64,000 nucleotides of DNA from CAIOHW01 sp046317855 (GTDB lineage Bacteria; Bdellovibrionota; UBA1018), in NCBI GenBank assembly GCA_046317855.1, contig JBKCVM010000147.1, forward strand, positions 7,774 to 71,773, read 5' to 3'. A model generated the notes under the pieces. It was not told the DNA's origin. It did no database searches and was given only the letters and a program-made list of their open reading frames with translations. The position numbers and the translations under genes are program-made. This document shows, piece by piece, positions 24,380-32,847 of this stretch (its first letter is position 1; the number at the start of each line of letters is the position of its first letter).

Positions 24380-25132
24380 CTACTTAATCTCGATCACTTT
24401 GTTAATGGCTTGTCCGTTCAATGAGCGAACATGAAATAAGGTTTGGCCTTTCCACGGGGACTTAAAAGGCACCTGTCGCTCAAAAGGGACGAGATTCTGA
24501 ACACAAGAGGTAGCGCCCGGATGAGTCACTTCAGCAACCGGAAGCACCTCGACAATATTAGCCTTACGCGCCAGGATTTGGATCTCTTTGAGTTTGACGC
24601 AGTCGCCCGGGAGTTTGCCCTTTAGAGTCACGGTCCCATTCTCGTAACTGAAGTCATCTACGATGGCGTAAAATTTTTCATCCGGGCTGTTTGGAGATTC
24701 TCCCGGTGTCTCTCGTGCGCGAGAAATAGGCATCAGACCGAACTCTTTTTCTTTGGCTTGATCGGTCCGGATTTTGACTGAGTAATTGCCGGCAGGCAGC
24801 ATCCCCACATCCACGACCGAAGTGTAAGGGATCATCACTTGTAAGCACCAAGGGGTGTCTAGAACATACGCTTGCTGAGTCACGTGAATCGTGCGGGTCT
24901 CATGCTCGACTTCGGCTTTGGTGGGGCCCACTTTGAAGCAAGTGTTGATGAAGCTTCCGCTTAAAACGACTTGAGCGTGGTCATTGGAGTCAAAGCCGGG
25001 AGGTGCAAAGACGGCTTCAGGAATATCTCGGATGATAGATACGCCGCCCTGTGCAAAGGCCAACGGAGCAGCGGCTGATGCGACAGTGAGTGCAGTTGCC
25101 AGGCTAAAAAGTTTTTTTGAGAGGGTCTTCAT
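24380..25132 (-). CDS. Exported protein of unknown function
   Basis: A 250-residue protein with a clear signal peptide (MKTLSKKLFSLATALTVASA, cleavage near AFAQ). The mature part reads as beta-rich, with patterns such as AQVVLSGSFINTCFKVGPTKAEVE and FSYENGTVTLKGKLPGDCVKLKEIQIL that could be two similar domains. Each contains a G-x-F/L-x-x-x-C element (SGSFINTC; KGKLPGDC). No family recognised. ATG 25132 has GGAGAA about eight bases upstream. It precedes the amidohydrolase gene on the same strand. Confidence 0.7.
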   Translation of the reverse strand: MKTLSKKLFSLATALTVASAAAPLAFAQGGVSIIRDIPEAVFAPPGFDSNDHAQVVLSGSFINTCFKVGPTKAEVEHETRTIHVTQQAYVLDTPWCLQVMIPYTSVVDVGMLPAGNYSVKIRTDQAKEKEFGLMPISRARETPGESPNSPDEKFYAIVDDFSYENGTVTLKGKLPGDCVKLKEIQILARKANIVEVLPVAEVTHPGATSCVQNLVPFERQVPFKSPWKGQTLFHVRSLNGQAINKVIEIK

Positions 25133-25337
25133 GAGCGATTCTCCTTTGATGGACAGCTGATATACCGCGTGAATAGCAGGCGGCATGCCAAAGGGAAAGA
25201 ACTTGGATCATTTCAAGTGTGTTTCGAAAACACCTGCAGATAGGCTCATTTTTGAAGAGGGACCCCAAAGAGCCCATCCTTTGATCAAGGGCGGGCGAGG
25301 CACCTTGACTCACGGGTTGGGCTTTTTTGTCTCGGGC

Positions 25338-26246
25338 TCACGCCGCACGATCTGCACTCTCGCCTGATGCCTCGATCCACTTGCCAAGAGCTTCGAGAGA
25401 AGCGGATGCGACTTGCCCAAACGCTATTCGAGAACGCGCTGCGCCAGGGCGATCAGACTCAGTGAGTACTGAGCCAGTAAAGACAAACTTATTGGTGGAG
25501 TTGGGCTCCGAGAGAAAAATAGTGCACTCCGCTCCAATTAAGTGTTCTGGGATAGCGCGTTCGAGCGCCATGCCACCCATCGAGATATTTTTGGTGAAGG
25601 TTCGAAAAGCATGTTTGTCAGAAATCAGGACAACCTGAAGTTTGATGTTTTTGCGGGGATACTGGCGACGATCGGCCCAGCTTCTTCTGTCCACACCAGC
25701 GCCTCGCCTTTCGCCATCTGATGGAGTGACAGGGCGAGCTTGCCCCAGTGAGCGGACTTGCCCCGCTGAGGGATCGAGAGCAACTGTGAGATACTTCTCG
25801 AGCCAAGCGATTTGAGCGGACGACATTGCCAGCTCATTGGGAATGGGTGGAAGGCCAAACTTTCGTAACTTGAATGCCGGAATCTCAGCACAAGAAAACC
25901 ACTCTGGCCGGTCCGAGCGGCAAGCCAGCCAGCGCGTCAGCTCTACGGGCTCAAGAGCCGACAGAAAATTGACGAGCTCAGCATCGGTGAGCTGTTCTCT
26001 CATCTCTCCTGTGGCCGAGTTTTTAGCGCTCCAATAGAGCATGAGCAGCGCAATCTCCTTAGTCACTGTTTCGGCATGCAGGCCAGAAATTTTGAGGCTA
26101 TCCTTAGAAGTAATGCGGAACCATGGAAGGTGCAGTCTATTTTCGATTATTCTTTTCTTGGCGCTTTGCGCGAGCACACTGACTTCGAGTGCTAATCCAG
26201 CGCAGGAGGCGCTTGAACGGGATGCCCCCGTGGTTTTCAAAGACAT
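25338..26246 (-). CDS. PilZ-domain protein (start uncertain)
   Basis: The C-terminal third is a PilZ domain, the c-di-GMP receptor fold. DRRQYPRKNIKLQV supplies the RxxxR and ISMGG the [DN]xSxxG motif about 30 residues later. The N-terminal 200 residues are unfamiliar; they contain ELTRWLACRSDRPEWFSCAE. The 5' end is unresolved: ATG 26246 would overlap the divergent barrel gene by 134 bases, and internal starts such as GTG 26066 lack a ribosome binding site. Position next to the Agl-Glt-like cluster suggests c-di-GMP control of that machinery (inference). Confidence 0.72.
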   Translation of the reverse strand: MSLKTTGASRSSASCAGLALEVSVLAQSAKKRIIENRLHLPWFRITSKDSLKISGLHAETVTKEIALLMLYWSAKNSATGEMREQLTDAELVNFLSALEPVELTRWLACRSDRPEWFSCAEIPAFKLRKFGLPPIPNELAMSSAQIAWLEKYLTVALDPSAGQVRSLGQARPVTPSDGERRGAGVDRRSWADRRQYPRKNIKLQVVLISDKHAFRTFTKNISMGGMALERAIPEHLIGAECTIFLSEPNSTNKFVFTGSVLTESDRPGAARSRIAFGQVASASLEALGKWIEASGESADRAA

Positions 26247-26796
26247 GGGAGTGGTCCAGAACAAGGCAATGAACAAGGGGGGACGCTTTCTCTTTGCCCC
26301 AGCTTTTTCGTTCGATTTCTCGGATGGTCCGTACACTATGTATTCTGTGGGTGCACGCATCGGTTATGCGCTTTCTGATTTTTGGGAAGTGTACCTCGTT
26401 GCAAATCCCAAATTTATTGCCAACAAGCGCGGGTTCTTCAGTTCTCTCGAAAGAATCACTGCCAATAACAACATTGATTTAGATTTAGAGGGCTCCATCG
26501 CTCAGGGTGAGTACGGCATACAGCTGCTCTGGGCGCCTTTATACGGCAAGGACAGCCTAGGTATTTCTCGAATTTTGCGCAGTGATACTTTCCTTCGCTT
26601 TGGGGCCTCCCGCATTGCCTATGACGGAGCCTTTGGAGTCAAGTTGGGTCTAGGTATCGGAAAGACCTTCTTTCTCTCTAAGTGGGCGGGGCTGAGGGCG
26701 ATCGTTGAGACCTCACTTACCCAGACGATCTACTCAGGGGTGAAAGAGTTCACGCCGATCACTTACGTTGAATCCGGGCTGGTGTTTTATCTGTAA
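26113..26796 (+). CDS. Outer-membrane beta-barrel protein, GltA/B/H-like (TIGR04565-like)
   Basis: A 227-residue exported protein. The signal peptide (CSLFSIILFLALCASTLTSS) is followed by GVVQNKAMNKGGRFLFAPAF, then YSVGARIGYALSDFWEVYL, the opening of the myxobacterial/Bdellovibrio small-barrel family found with gliding genes. The protein ends in a beta-signal-like strand (YVESGLVFYL). It starts the plus-strand cluster that continues with a TolQ/TolR/TolR set. In Myxococcus such barrels (GltA, GltB, GltH) form the outer-membrane part of the Glt complex. The member cannot be specified. Confidence 0.78.
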   Translation: MRNHGRCSLFSIILFLALCASTLTSSANPAQEALERDAPVVFKDMGVVQNKAMNKGGRFLFAPAFSFDFSDGPYTMYSVGARIGYALSDFWEVYLVANPKFIANKRGFFSSLERITANNNIDLDLEGSIAQGEYGIQLLWAPLYGKDSLGISRILRSDTFLRFGASRIAYDGAFGVKLGLGIGKTFFLSKWAGLRAIVETSLTQTIYSGVKEFTPITYVESGLVFYL

Positions 26797-26820
26797 CCAA
26801 AATCTCAATTCGATGGAGCA

Positions 26821-27474
26821 ATGACTGTGAATCAAACGGGTGGCGTTTTTGAAGTCCTCATTCTGCATGGTGGAATCGGAACCTGGCTGATCTTTGCCTC
26901 TGCTGCTGTTTTGATAGTGATCGGCGCGGAGAGGCTCTTTGCCCTATTTGTCGGGCTTTCATTTCGAACAAACGCCGCTGTTGAGCAGATTCGTTCTGCG
27001 ATCTTGGCGCATAACTACACAGATGCGATTCAGGTCTGTAATGCTAAGGCTGCCGCACCCGATCTCCAAGTCGTCAAGGCCGCGCTCATGGCTGCCGAAA
27101 ACGGTAGGGAGGCCATGCGCGCATCGCTGGGGGCGTCGCTCCTTGAGGTCACGCATCGGTGTGAAGCCAGGTTGTCTTACATTGCTCTCCTTGCCAACGT
27201 AGCCACATTGCTTGGGCTTTTTGGAACCATCACGGGTTTGATCAAGACTTTCTCCGCGATGGCCAATGCCGATCCCAGCGATAAGGCGCGACTGCTCGGA
27301 ATGGGGATCTCAGAAGCGATGTACGCAACAGCTGCAGGTCTTGCGGTGGGGATCGCAGCGATGGTGGTTCATACTCTCTGTACTGCCAAGGCTGACTCGA
27401 TTGTTGGGCAGGCTCAAGATGTCGGCTTTAAAGTCATGACTTGGATTGAGCAGGCCGAGCGCAAGCATGGATGA
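26821..27474 (+). CDS. TolQ/ExbB/MotA-like proton channel (AglR-like)
   Basis: A 217-residue inner-membrane protein of the MotA/TolQ/ExbB family. Three hydrophobic helices lie near residues 17-38, 117-140 and 160-185. The family core includes RLSYIALLANVATLLGLFGTITGLIKTF and GISEAMYATAAGLAVGIAAMVVH. With the two TolR-like proteins that follow, this gives the one-TolQ plus two-TolR composition of the AglRQS motor, which uses the proton gradient to drive gliding. It overlaps the next gene by eight bases. Confidence 0.88.
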   Translation: MTVNQTGGVFEVLILHGGIGTWLIFASAAVLIVIGAERLFALFVGLSFRTNAAVEQIRSAILAHNYTDAIQVCNAKAAAPDLQVVKAALMAAENGREAMRASLGASLLEVTHRCEARLSYIALLANVATLLGLFGTITGLIKTFSAMANADPSDKARLLGMGISEAMYATAAGLAVGIAAMVVHTLCTAKADSIVGQAQDVGFKVMTWIEQAERKHG

Positions 27475-27964
27475 TTTTTTTGAAAGGCCGCAACGAAAGC
27501 CGGTCCGCGATCTGAACTTAGTGCCCGTTATTGATATGTTAACGACGGTCCTTTTCTTTTTGCTGCTATCGACGAGTTTTTATGGCTTTACGAAACTGAC
27601 CGTTCCGCCGTCCAAGGTGAGCGTCAATACTGATCCCTTGGTGCCGCCGCCGTTGTCGGCGCGCTTATTGGTGGGCCCAGGCCCGGAGGGAAATCTCTCT
27701 GTGGTAATGAGCTGGGTGGGCGCTGAGCCTGGCAAGCTTGAAGCCACTGCAACCCAGGAGACGCTTGAGCCCAAGGTGAAGGGCTTGGTTGAACAGTTCT
27801 CGCAAAAGCACCCAATGGAGCGCACCGTCCAGCTCGGGCTAGCACCCGGTGTGAATTATCAAGCGCTGATTTGGGCGATGGATGGGGCACGCCAAAAACT
27901 TCCTGACATCGTCCTCATCTCTCCAGAGGACGCCTTGGCCCGGTTGGGCTCGGGGGGTGGATGA
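27467..27964 (+). CDS. TolR/ExbD-like protein, first copy (AglQ- or AglS-like)
   Basis: A 165-residue bitopic inner-membrane protein. The N-terminal segment RDLNLVPVIDMLTTVLFFLLL carries the membrane Asp (PVIDML) needed for proton conduction in this family. A periplasmic domain follows, with Pro-rich stretch and ALIWAMDGARQKLPDIVLIS as in ExbD. ATG 27467 is used, giving an eight-base overlap with the TolQ-like gene. Sequence differs clearly from the next TolR-like gene, so both are real. Confidence 0.86.
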   Translation: MDDFFERPQRKPVRDLNLVPVIDMLTTVLFFLLLSTSFYGFTKLTVPPSKVSVNTDPLVPPPLSARLLVGPGPEGNLSVVMSWVGAEPGKLEATATQETLEPKVKGLVEQFSQKHPMERTVQLGLAPGVNYQALIWAMDGARQKLPDIVLISPEDALARLGSGGG

Positions 27965-28449
27965 AACTCTCGTTACTTCCCAAAAAAAAGCACAGGCATG
28001 TTTTAGATCTGCAGCTCACTGCGATGATCGATATCTTTTCTCTGATTGTGATCTTTCTGATTAAAGGGGCGGTTTTTGGCGCGTCCGATTTACCACTCGA
28101 TCCATCCGTGAAGCTTCCGGAGAGCAAGAGTAAAGAAATGCTCGACACCGCTCCTCATGTTCAGCTCGTGAGTGGCCGAGTTCAGTTTTCTGGGGGCAAG
28201 TCAGAAGAATCCAAAGCAGGAGTTCCACTTTCGGAGATGGCGGGGGGTCCGGGTTCACAGCTCTTGCTACTTGAGGTGAAAAACTACCTTGCCACGCTTG
28301 CTCCCGAAGCAAAGAGTTCCGGAGTGCTGCTCAGCTTTATTGCTGACCGAGCCACTCCCTACGCGGATGTGTTTAAAGTGGTAAAGTTTTTCAGAGAGTC
28401 CGGTTTTGACAGCATCCTTTTTGTTGCGTCGGGAAGGGATGGGGCATGA
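27961..28449 (+). CDS. TolR/ExbD-like protein, second copy (AglQ- or AglS-like)
   Basis: A 162-residue bitopic inner-membrane protein. The Lys-rich N-terminus (LLPKKKHRHVLDLQLTAMID) is followed by the helix MIDIFSLIVIFLIKG with the membrane Asp. The periplasmic domain ends in VLLSFIADRATPYADVFKVV and SILFVASGRDG, the usual ExbD/TolR C-terminal fold. It overlaps both neighbours by four bases. It is expected to pair with the first copy around the TolQ-like channel. Confidence 0.86.
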   Translation: MKLSLLPKKKHRHVLDLQLTAMIDIFSLIVIFLIKGAVFGASDLPLDPSVKLPESKSKEMLDTAPHVQLVSGRVQFSGGKSEESKAGVPLSEMAGGPGSQLLLLEVKNYLATLAPEAKSSGVLLSFIADRATPYADVFKVVKFFRESGFDSILFVASGRDGA

Positions 28450-29561
28450 CTTTGGGACGGGCTCAGTGGTTGTTAGTGGCCTATGCAGCCTTCATGGCTC
28501 TACCTTTTTCGGTGCGGGCCGATGGGGTACTACAATCCAGGATCGATCATGATGATCGACTGGGTGCCAGGGTTCGTGTGCGTGAGATCGCATCGGGCAA
28601 ACTCGATGCCAAGACTTGGAGATGGCTGGATCTGCAGGTTGCTGCGCATCCCGAATGGGGCGAGGACCTGACGACGCTTGTGATCGATAAGGCAGCTGAA
28701 GGCCGAGGATGGACTGAGCCACTGAGTGCTCAAGAAAGCTTGGTGGCGGGTGATGAGGCCATGCAAGCCAAACGGTTTAATGAGGCGGCTCAAGCCTACC
28801 GTGCAGTCTTGAATGGCGCTCAGGCGGCTGAGCTTTTACCGGGGCTCGTATGGCATACCCGACTGGCTCTGGCTCGTGCGTTGTACGCAGCCAAGCGGTT
28901 CGATGAAGCTTATGTGGAAGCAAAGAAGATACCTGCAAAGTTTTCTCGGTACCGACATGTGCTTTTTATTAGAATGTGGGCTGCTTTCAGGGCAGGTCGA
29001 GTGGAGCTCGCGCTCGGAGAAATCGCAGCACAGAAGTCTGATTATTTTGGGCCGACGCTGGAGCCCGAGTCATCTCTTCTTTTGATCTATCTCTTAAAGC
29101 GACTTTGTCGTGAAGCTGAAGCTCTTGATGTCATTACTCAGATGGATCAAGTGCTCTCCGACCTAAAGTCCAGGAAGTTCGGATTCAAAGACTGGGCAAA
29201 GCTAGAGGTTGGAACCCGAACCTTTTTAGAGATCTTGAATCAGCCTGACCCCTCACGAATCCAGTCGAAATCCATGCCGGCTCGGCAGCGCGAGCGAGCC
29301 TGGATTCAGCGGCTGTTGGAATCGAGCTTCGAAAAGAAGCGAGCCCAGTGGATCGACGAGCTTCCTCGAGTGATTGCCTATTCGAGGCTAGCGATCACCC
29401 CAGGGATGGGGTCAGCTCTCAAACCGATCGAAAAAATTAGTAGCCGTGAAAAGCTTCTAGAGCAGGGATATGAGGTTTGGCCGCTTCAAGGCGAGGAGCA
29501 GTGGCTCGATGAGCTCAACAGCTATCGCTATCTTGGGGACTCAGCGTGCGCGCAAAAATGA
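28446..29561 (+). CDS. Exported TPR-like protein of the Agl-Glt-like cluster
   Basis: A 371-residue protein with an N-terminal signal peptide (AQWLLVAYAAFMALPFSVRA). Helical-repeat character runs through residues 90-230, with TPR-like pairs such as AMQAKRFNEAAQAYRAVLNG and ALARALYAAKRFDEAYVEAKK. It is probably periplasmic. Position between the motor genes and a larger TPR protein suggests a Glt-complex periplasmic component (GltC-, D- or E-like), but I cannot match it to a single one. The start overlaps the TolR-like gene and the stop overlaps the next start. Confidence 0.75.
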   Translation: MTLGRAQWLLVAYAAFMALPFSVRADGVLQSRIDHDDRLGARVRVREIASGKLDAKTWRWLDLQVAAHPEWGEDLTTLVIDKAAEGRGWTEPLSAQESLVAGDEAMQAKRFNEAAQAYRAVLNGAQAAELLPGLVWHTRLALARALYAAKRFDEAYVEAKKIPAKFSRYRHVLFIRMWAAFRAGRVELALGEIAAQKSDYFGPTLEPESSLLLIYLLKRLCREAEALDVITQMDQVLSDLKSRKFGFKDWAKLEVGTRTFLEILNQPDPSRIQSKSMPARQRERAWIQRLLESSFEKKRAQWIDELPRVIAYSRLAITPGMGSALKPIEKISSREKLLEQGYEVWPLQGEEQWLDELNSYRYLGDSACAQK

Positions 29562-32500
29562 ATTGGCGTTCTGCTGCTGTTTGCTGGGTCATGGCCGCGC
29601 CGCTCACCTTGGCATCAGCGGACTCACGAAAGGCGCTCGAGGAGCCGGCGCAGATTTCACATCAGTCGCCTGAGCAGCTCAGGGCTGCCGCTGAATCGAT
29701 TGATGGCCTTAGAAAAGAGCTTGAAAGTCAGAATCGCCGCGCAAAGCCTGCTCGGGAGTCTCTGAGTCGCCAGATTCAGCTCACCCTACAAGAGGCCAAG
29801 GTCCTGATCGCGCTGGGGCAAGCACTTTCGATCGCCCCAGCTGGTCAAACGCGTCCCAAGAAATCTTCACCCCAAGACGTTTCATCTGCTGACCAGCAGG
29901 CTCTTCAGCGAGCAGGCGCTCTACTGACTGATCTGTTAAATCATCCGGCGGCTGGGGCTGCTCTCTCGCCTACTCAGCGGGGAGTAGTGTTTCGGCTCAG
30001 AGGTACAGCAGCTTACGCCCTCTCTGATTACGCAGCTGCCCTCAAAGATTTTGAGCGCTCTCTCGAAAACGATCCGAGTTCTTCCGAGTCGGGTTGGACT
30101 GCGTTCATGGCAGCTGAAGAGTATTTTGAAATTTCTCAGTTTTCTCGTTCTGCTGAGTTGTATCAGCTTGCCCAGTCTCGCAGCCAGCCGGGGTCCCGCA
30201 CTTGGGAGTTGTCCCGCTATAAATTGGCTTGGTGTTGGGTAAATCTAGAAAAAATCTCTGACGCCGAGAGAACTTTTTTAGAAATGATTCGCAACTCAAA
30301 GGACGAGCTATTGGCGCAAGACTCCGCTCGGGACCTGGCCTTTGTCTTGGCGCGAGTTCGAAATGAAAAGCAGCTGCTGGAAATTTATGAACAGAAACTT
30401 TCAAAGACAGGGGCCAGAGGGTTAGCCTTTTTGAGAAAGGCGCTGGCCACCTTGGAGCGCCAGGGGCAGCTGGGAGCACGCTCAAGATTGAGAGATCGTG
30501 TGCTGGAGCTTACGGCTGACCCCGCCGCACGAGTGGCCGTTCTCTTGGACTCTGTGCAAGGTGTTTCTCGAGAGTACGCGTCTAAGGCCCATGCGCAACG
30601 TACCCTTGAAGTTTTGAAGGTAGTCGAAGCACTTCAAAAAACTGAGCCCCTCTCTTCTGAAATCCTCGAGCCGCTTGAGGCAGCGAGTGAGAGAGTCTGC
30701 AAGGTCTTTTCTGAAACCTATGCAGGTCGGACAAAAACTCCGGAGAACTTTACGAAATCAGAACTTGCTCATCAGCTTCAGGCCCTCTTTCAGGAACATT
30801 TGCGTGTTTTTGCAGCGAGCACCAAGAAAGCAAAGCTCCAAGAGTTCTGGCTTGAAGTGTGTGAACTTGAAAACGATACGCGCTGTTTGATGGCGTTGTC
30901 AGAGCAAATGATCCGGGACGATCAGTACCCAGAAGATCAGTTGCAGGCAGTCCGCCAGAGGGCCAAAGACGCACAACTTGTAGCCCTCGAGCGATTGCAA
31001 TCGGCCAATGGTGGTTCCTATCGCTTGCAATACAAAAAAGCCCTGACAGAGCGTCTTGCAGATCCTCATGCACAGCGAGGCGCCGTTGCGGGTGCTAAAC
31101 TAGCGCAGCTCCAGGTCGAAGAAAAAGATTATGCGGGCGCTGTCCAGACGTTAGGCCAGGTTCTCAAACGTGAGCCCAGTCATTTATATTGGTATAGTTA
31201 CAAATGGGCGCAACTTCAGGCGGGAGATTTTTTGGGTGTGATGGCTGGCCCGGAGGCCCTTGAGCTCAAAAATCTTTCTGGAGCTCCCGATCCAAGGCTC
31301 AGGGCCGTCCTTGCAGAAGCCTCGCTCAAGCTGGCTTCGGGGGCACGAAACTCTGATGATTTCAAAGCCATGGCGGCTCATTTACAAAAATTTGAGCAGC
31401 TTTCAGATGATTTGGCAAAAGTTCATTCAGCACGCGATGAGTGGGTTGCGGCTCTCTTGAGTAAGAAACTTCATGGAGAAGCGATCCGGAAAATTTCTGA
31501 GTTTCCTCTCGCTTGGCAGCAACGCTCAGAGGCGGGACAGTTGAAGTCGAGACTTCTTTTGCAGGTGATTGAAGAGGGGGAGTTTGGTCTTTTTGGAAAA
31601 TGGATGCTCCACGTTCAGGATCCTAATGTGGCTCTCTTGGGGCTGCTTTACTGGGGAGGGGCCAAGTCGATTGGATTTGACCGGGTGAAGGCACTGGACT
31701 CAACTCAACGCTCACTTTGGTTGGGTGCGGCTGTTTTAACAAATCCCGACTGGGTGGACCGCTATTTTACGAAGTATCCTGGCGGCGATCGTCCGATTGC
31801 CGATCTGGCCAGGCGTTTTCTCGGCAAGCCTCCCTTGGGTGGGTCGAACGCTCCAGGGAACTCTCCTCTCACAGAGTATGAAAAGTCGGCGGCCAGGGTA
31901 TCGCTCGGTAGGCCTCAGCGCGGAGCTCAGAGCGTCAAGCTCACTCAAAAAGTCATTGAAGCCGTCAAGCTGCACAGAAAGAAAATGGTTGCCGCTCTCA
32001 AGGGGCAGCTGCCCCGATCGCAAGTTCGTATTTTATCAGCACAGCGTCGACTCGAGGAGGGTGCTGTGCAATTGATCCTGCAGTCACCCGTCCCCAAGGG
32101 TCTTAGGCCAGAGCAATTGGCCGAGTACCAGGAGGGCTTAAAGCAGCTTGCAAGCGATCACTCTGCGCAGATCCAACAGCTCGAGGAGGCCCGGGTAAAA
32201 ATCGAGCTAAAGGCAGATGAACAGAAAAGGGCGCAAGAGGCAGAAGATGCAGCAAAAACACTTCCGGCGCTCAGCGCCCCTGATCGAATTGTCCCTTCAG
32301 CTCAATTGCGGCCCGAGGCCACTGCAAAGAACGTGGTGAGGATGGTGCGCGCTTGGAATCTTTGGGGGGCGCTGATGGAACTCGAGAGGCTGAAAGCCAA
32401 AAAAGCGGTGGACGGAGAGGACTATTGGAGGCTCCGGGCATGGGTGATTGCCTCACCGAGAGGGCCGGGGGCTGCGCCTTTTCAGCAGGATATTTTATTT

Positions 32501-32569
32501 CGATATGTTCATGACGAATTGACGGATGCCGGAATGCAGCGAGTGATTGAGGACTGGAAAAAGAAATGA
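29558..32569 (+). CDS. Large exported TPR-repeat protein of the Agl-Glt-like cluster
   Basis: A 1003-residue protein with a signal peptide (NWRSAAVCWVMAAPLTLASA). Helical repeats include RGTAAYALSDYAAALKDFER and AAEEYFEISQFSRSAELYQL near residues 150-210, and a further pair, AKLAQLQVEEKDYAGAVQTL, near 515. The C-terminal section is Glu/Lys-rich and probably coiled (residues 855-910). It resembles the big periplasmic TPR subunits of the Glt complex (GltD- or GltE-like in role). ATG 29558 overlaps the preceding stop (ATGA) and starts at the signal peptide. There is no lipobox, unlike GltE lipoproteins. Confidence 0.78.
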   Translation: MNWRSAAVCWVMAAPLTLASADSRKALEEPAQISHQSPEQLRAAAESIDGLRKELESQNRRAKPARESLSRQIQLTLQEAKVLIALGQALSIAPAGQTRPKKSSPQDVSSADQQALQRAGALLTDLLNHPAAGAALSPTQRGVVFRLRGTAAYALSDYAAALKDFERSLENDPSSSESGWTAFMAAEEYFEISQFSRSAELYQLAQSRSQPGSRTWELSRYKLAWCWVNLEKISDAERTFLEMIRNSKDELLAQDSARDLAFVLARVRNEKQLLEIYEQKLSKTGARGLAFLRKALATLERQGQLGARSRLRDRVLELTADPAARVAVLLDSVQGVSREYASKAHAQRTLEVLKVVEALQKTEPLSSEILEPLEAASERVCKVFSETYAGRTKTPENFTKSELAHQLQALFQEHLRVFAASTKKAKLQEFWLEVCELENDTRCLMALSEQMIRDDQYPEDQLQAVRQRAKDAQLVALERLQSANGGSYRLQYKKALTERLADPHAQRGAVAGAKLAQLQVEEKDYAGAVQTLGQVLKREPSHLYWYSYKWAQLQAGDFLGVMAGPEALELKNLSGAPDPRLRAVLAEASLKLASGARNSDDFKAMAAHLQKFEQLSDDLAKVHSARDEWVAALLSKKLHGEAIRKISEFPLAWQQRSEAGQLKSRLLLQVIEEGEFGLFGKWMLHVQDPNVALLGLLYWGGAKSIGFDRVKALDSTQRSLWLGAAVLTNPDWVDRYFTKYPGGDRPIADLARRFLGKPPLGGSNAPGNSPLTEYEKSAARVSLGRPQRGAQSVKLTQKVIEAVKLHRKKMVAALKGQLPRSQVRILSAQRRLEEGAVQLILQSPVPKGLRPEQLAEYQEGLKQLASDHSAQIQQLEEARVKIELKADEQKRAQEAEDAAKTLPALSAPDRIVPSAQLRPEATAKNVVRMVRAWNLWGALMELERLKAKKAVDGEDYWRLRAWVIASPRGPGAAPFQQDILFRYVHDELTDAGMQRVIEDWKKK

Positions 32570-32847
32570 TTGGCCTAAGAGTGATGGTCTTATCGCTGGG
32601 TATTGGTTTGGCTTTTGGTGCGCCCGCGCAGGCACAGAAACGCGTCAATAAGCCCGGAAACTTTTTGGACTTCGAGGCTGATGTGATTGAGGGAGAGAAG
32701 CGTCGACCCGACCTATTTATTCAAATGGAGGGCGGAAGCGAGAGTTTGGACTCGGTGCTTTACTCCCGAGAAGACTTTAACGATTACCATGAACAGGACC
32801 GCAAATGGCGCCCTAAGGCTCGACGTTTCAAGGGAGATAAAAAGTGA
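32566..32847 (+). CDS. CglF-like small exported protein
   Basis: A 93-residue exported protein (signal MIGLRVMVLSLGIGLAFGAP, cleavage near AQAQ). The mature part begins KRVNKPGNFLDFEADVIEGE and continues KRRPDLFIQM. The string DFE-x-D-x-I-E-G-E-x-x-x-P-D is how I remember adventurous-gliding protein CglF, a small envelope protein in the Myxococcus gliding system. The family call rests on this motif and on position between a TPR protein and an FHA/AgmX-tail protein. The stop overlaps the next start (GTGA). Confidence 0.68.
   Translation: MIGLRVMVLSLGIGLAFGAPAQAQKRVNKPGNFLDFEADVIEGEKRRPDLFIQMEGGSESLDSVLYSREDFNDYHEQDRKWRPKARRFKGDKK

Noticed and set aside
25187..25337. Hairpin AGCCCA...TGGGCT followed by T6 near 25275-25335 as a plus-strand terminator
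   Set aside because: No plus-strand gene lies upstream and the stem is only about 6 bp with a long loop; role on the minus strand is unclear.
27467..28449. Two adjacent TolR/ExbD-like genes as a possible assembly duplication
   Set aside because: Their sequences differ throughout, and a TolQ with two TolR proteins is the known AglRQS composition.
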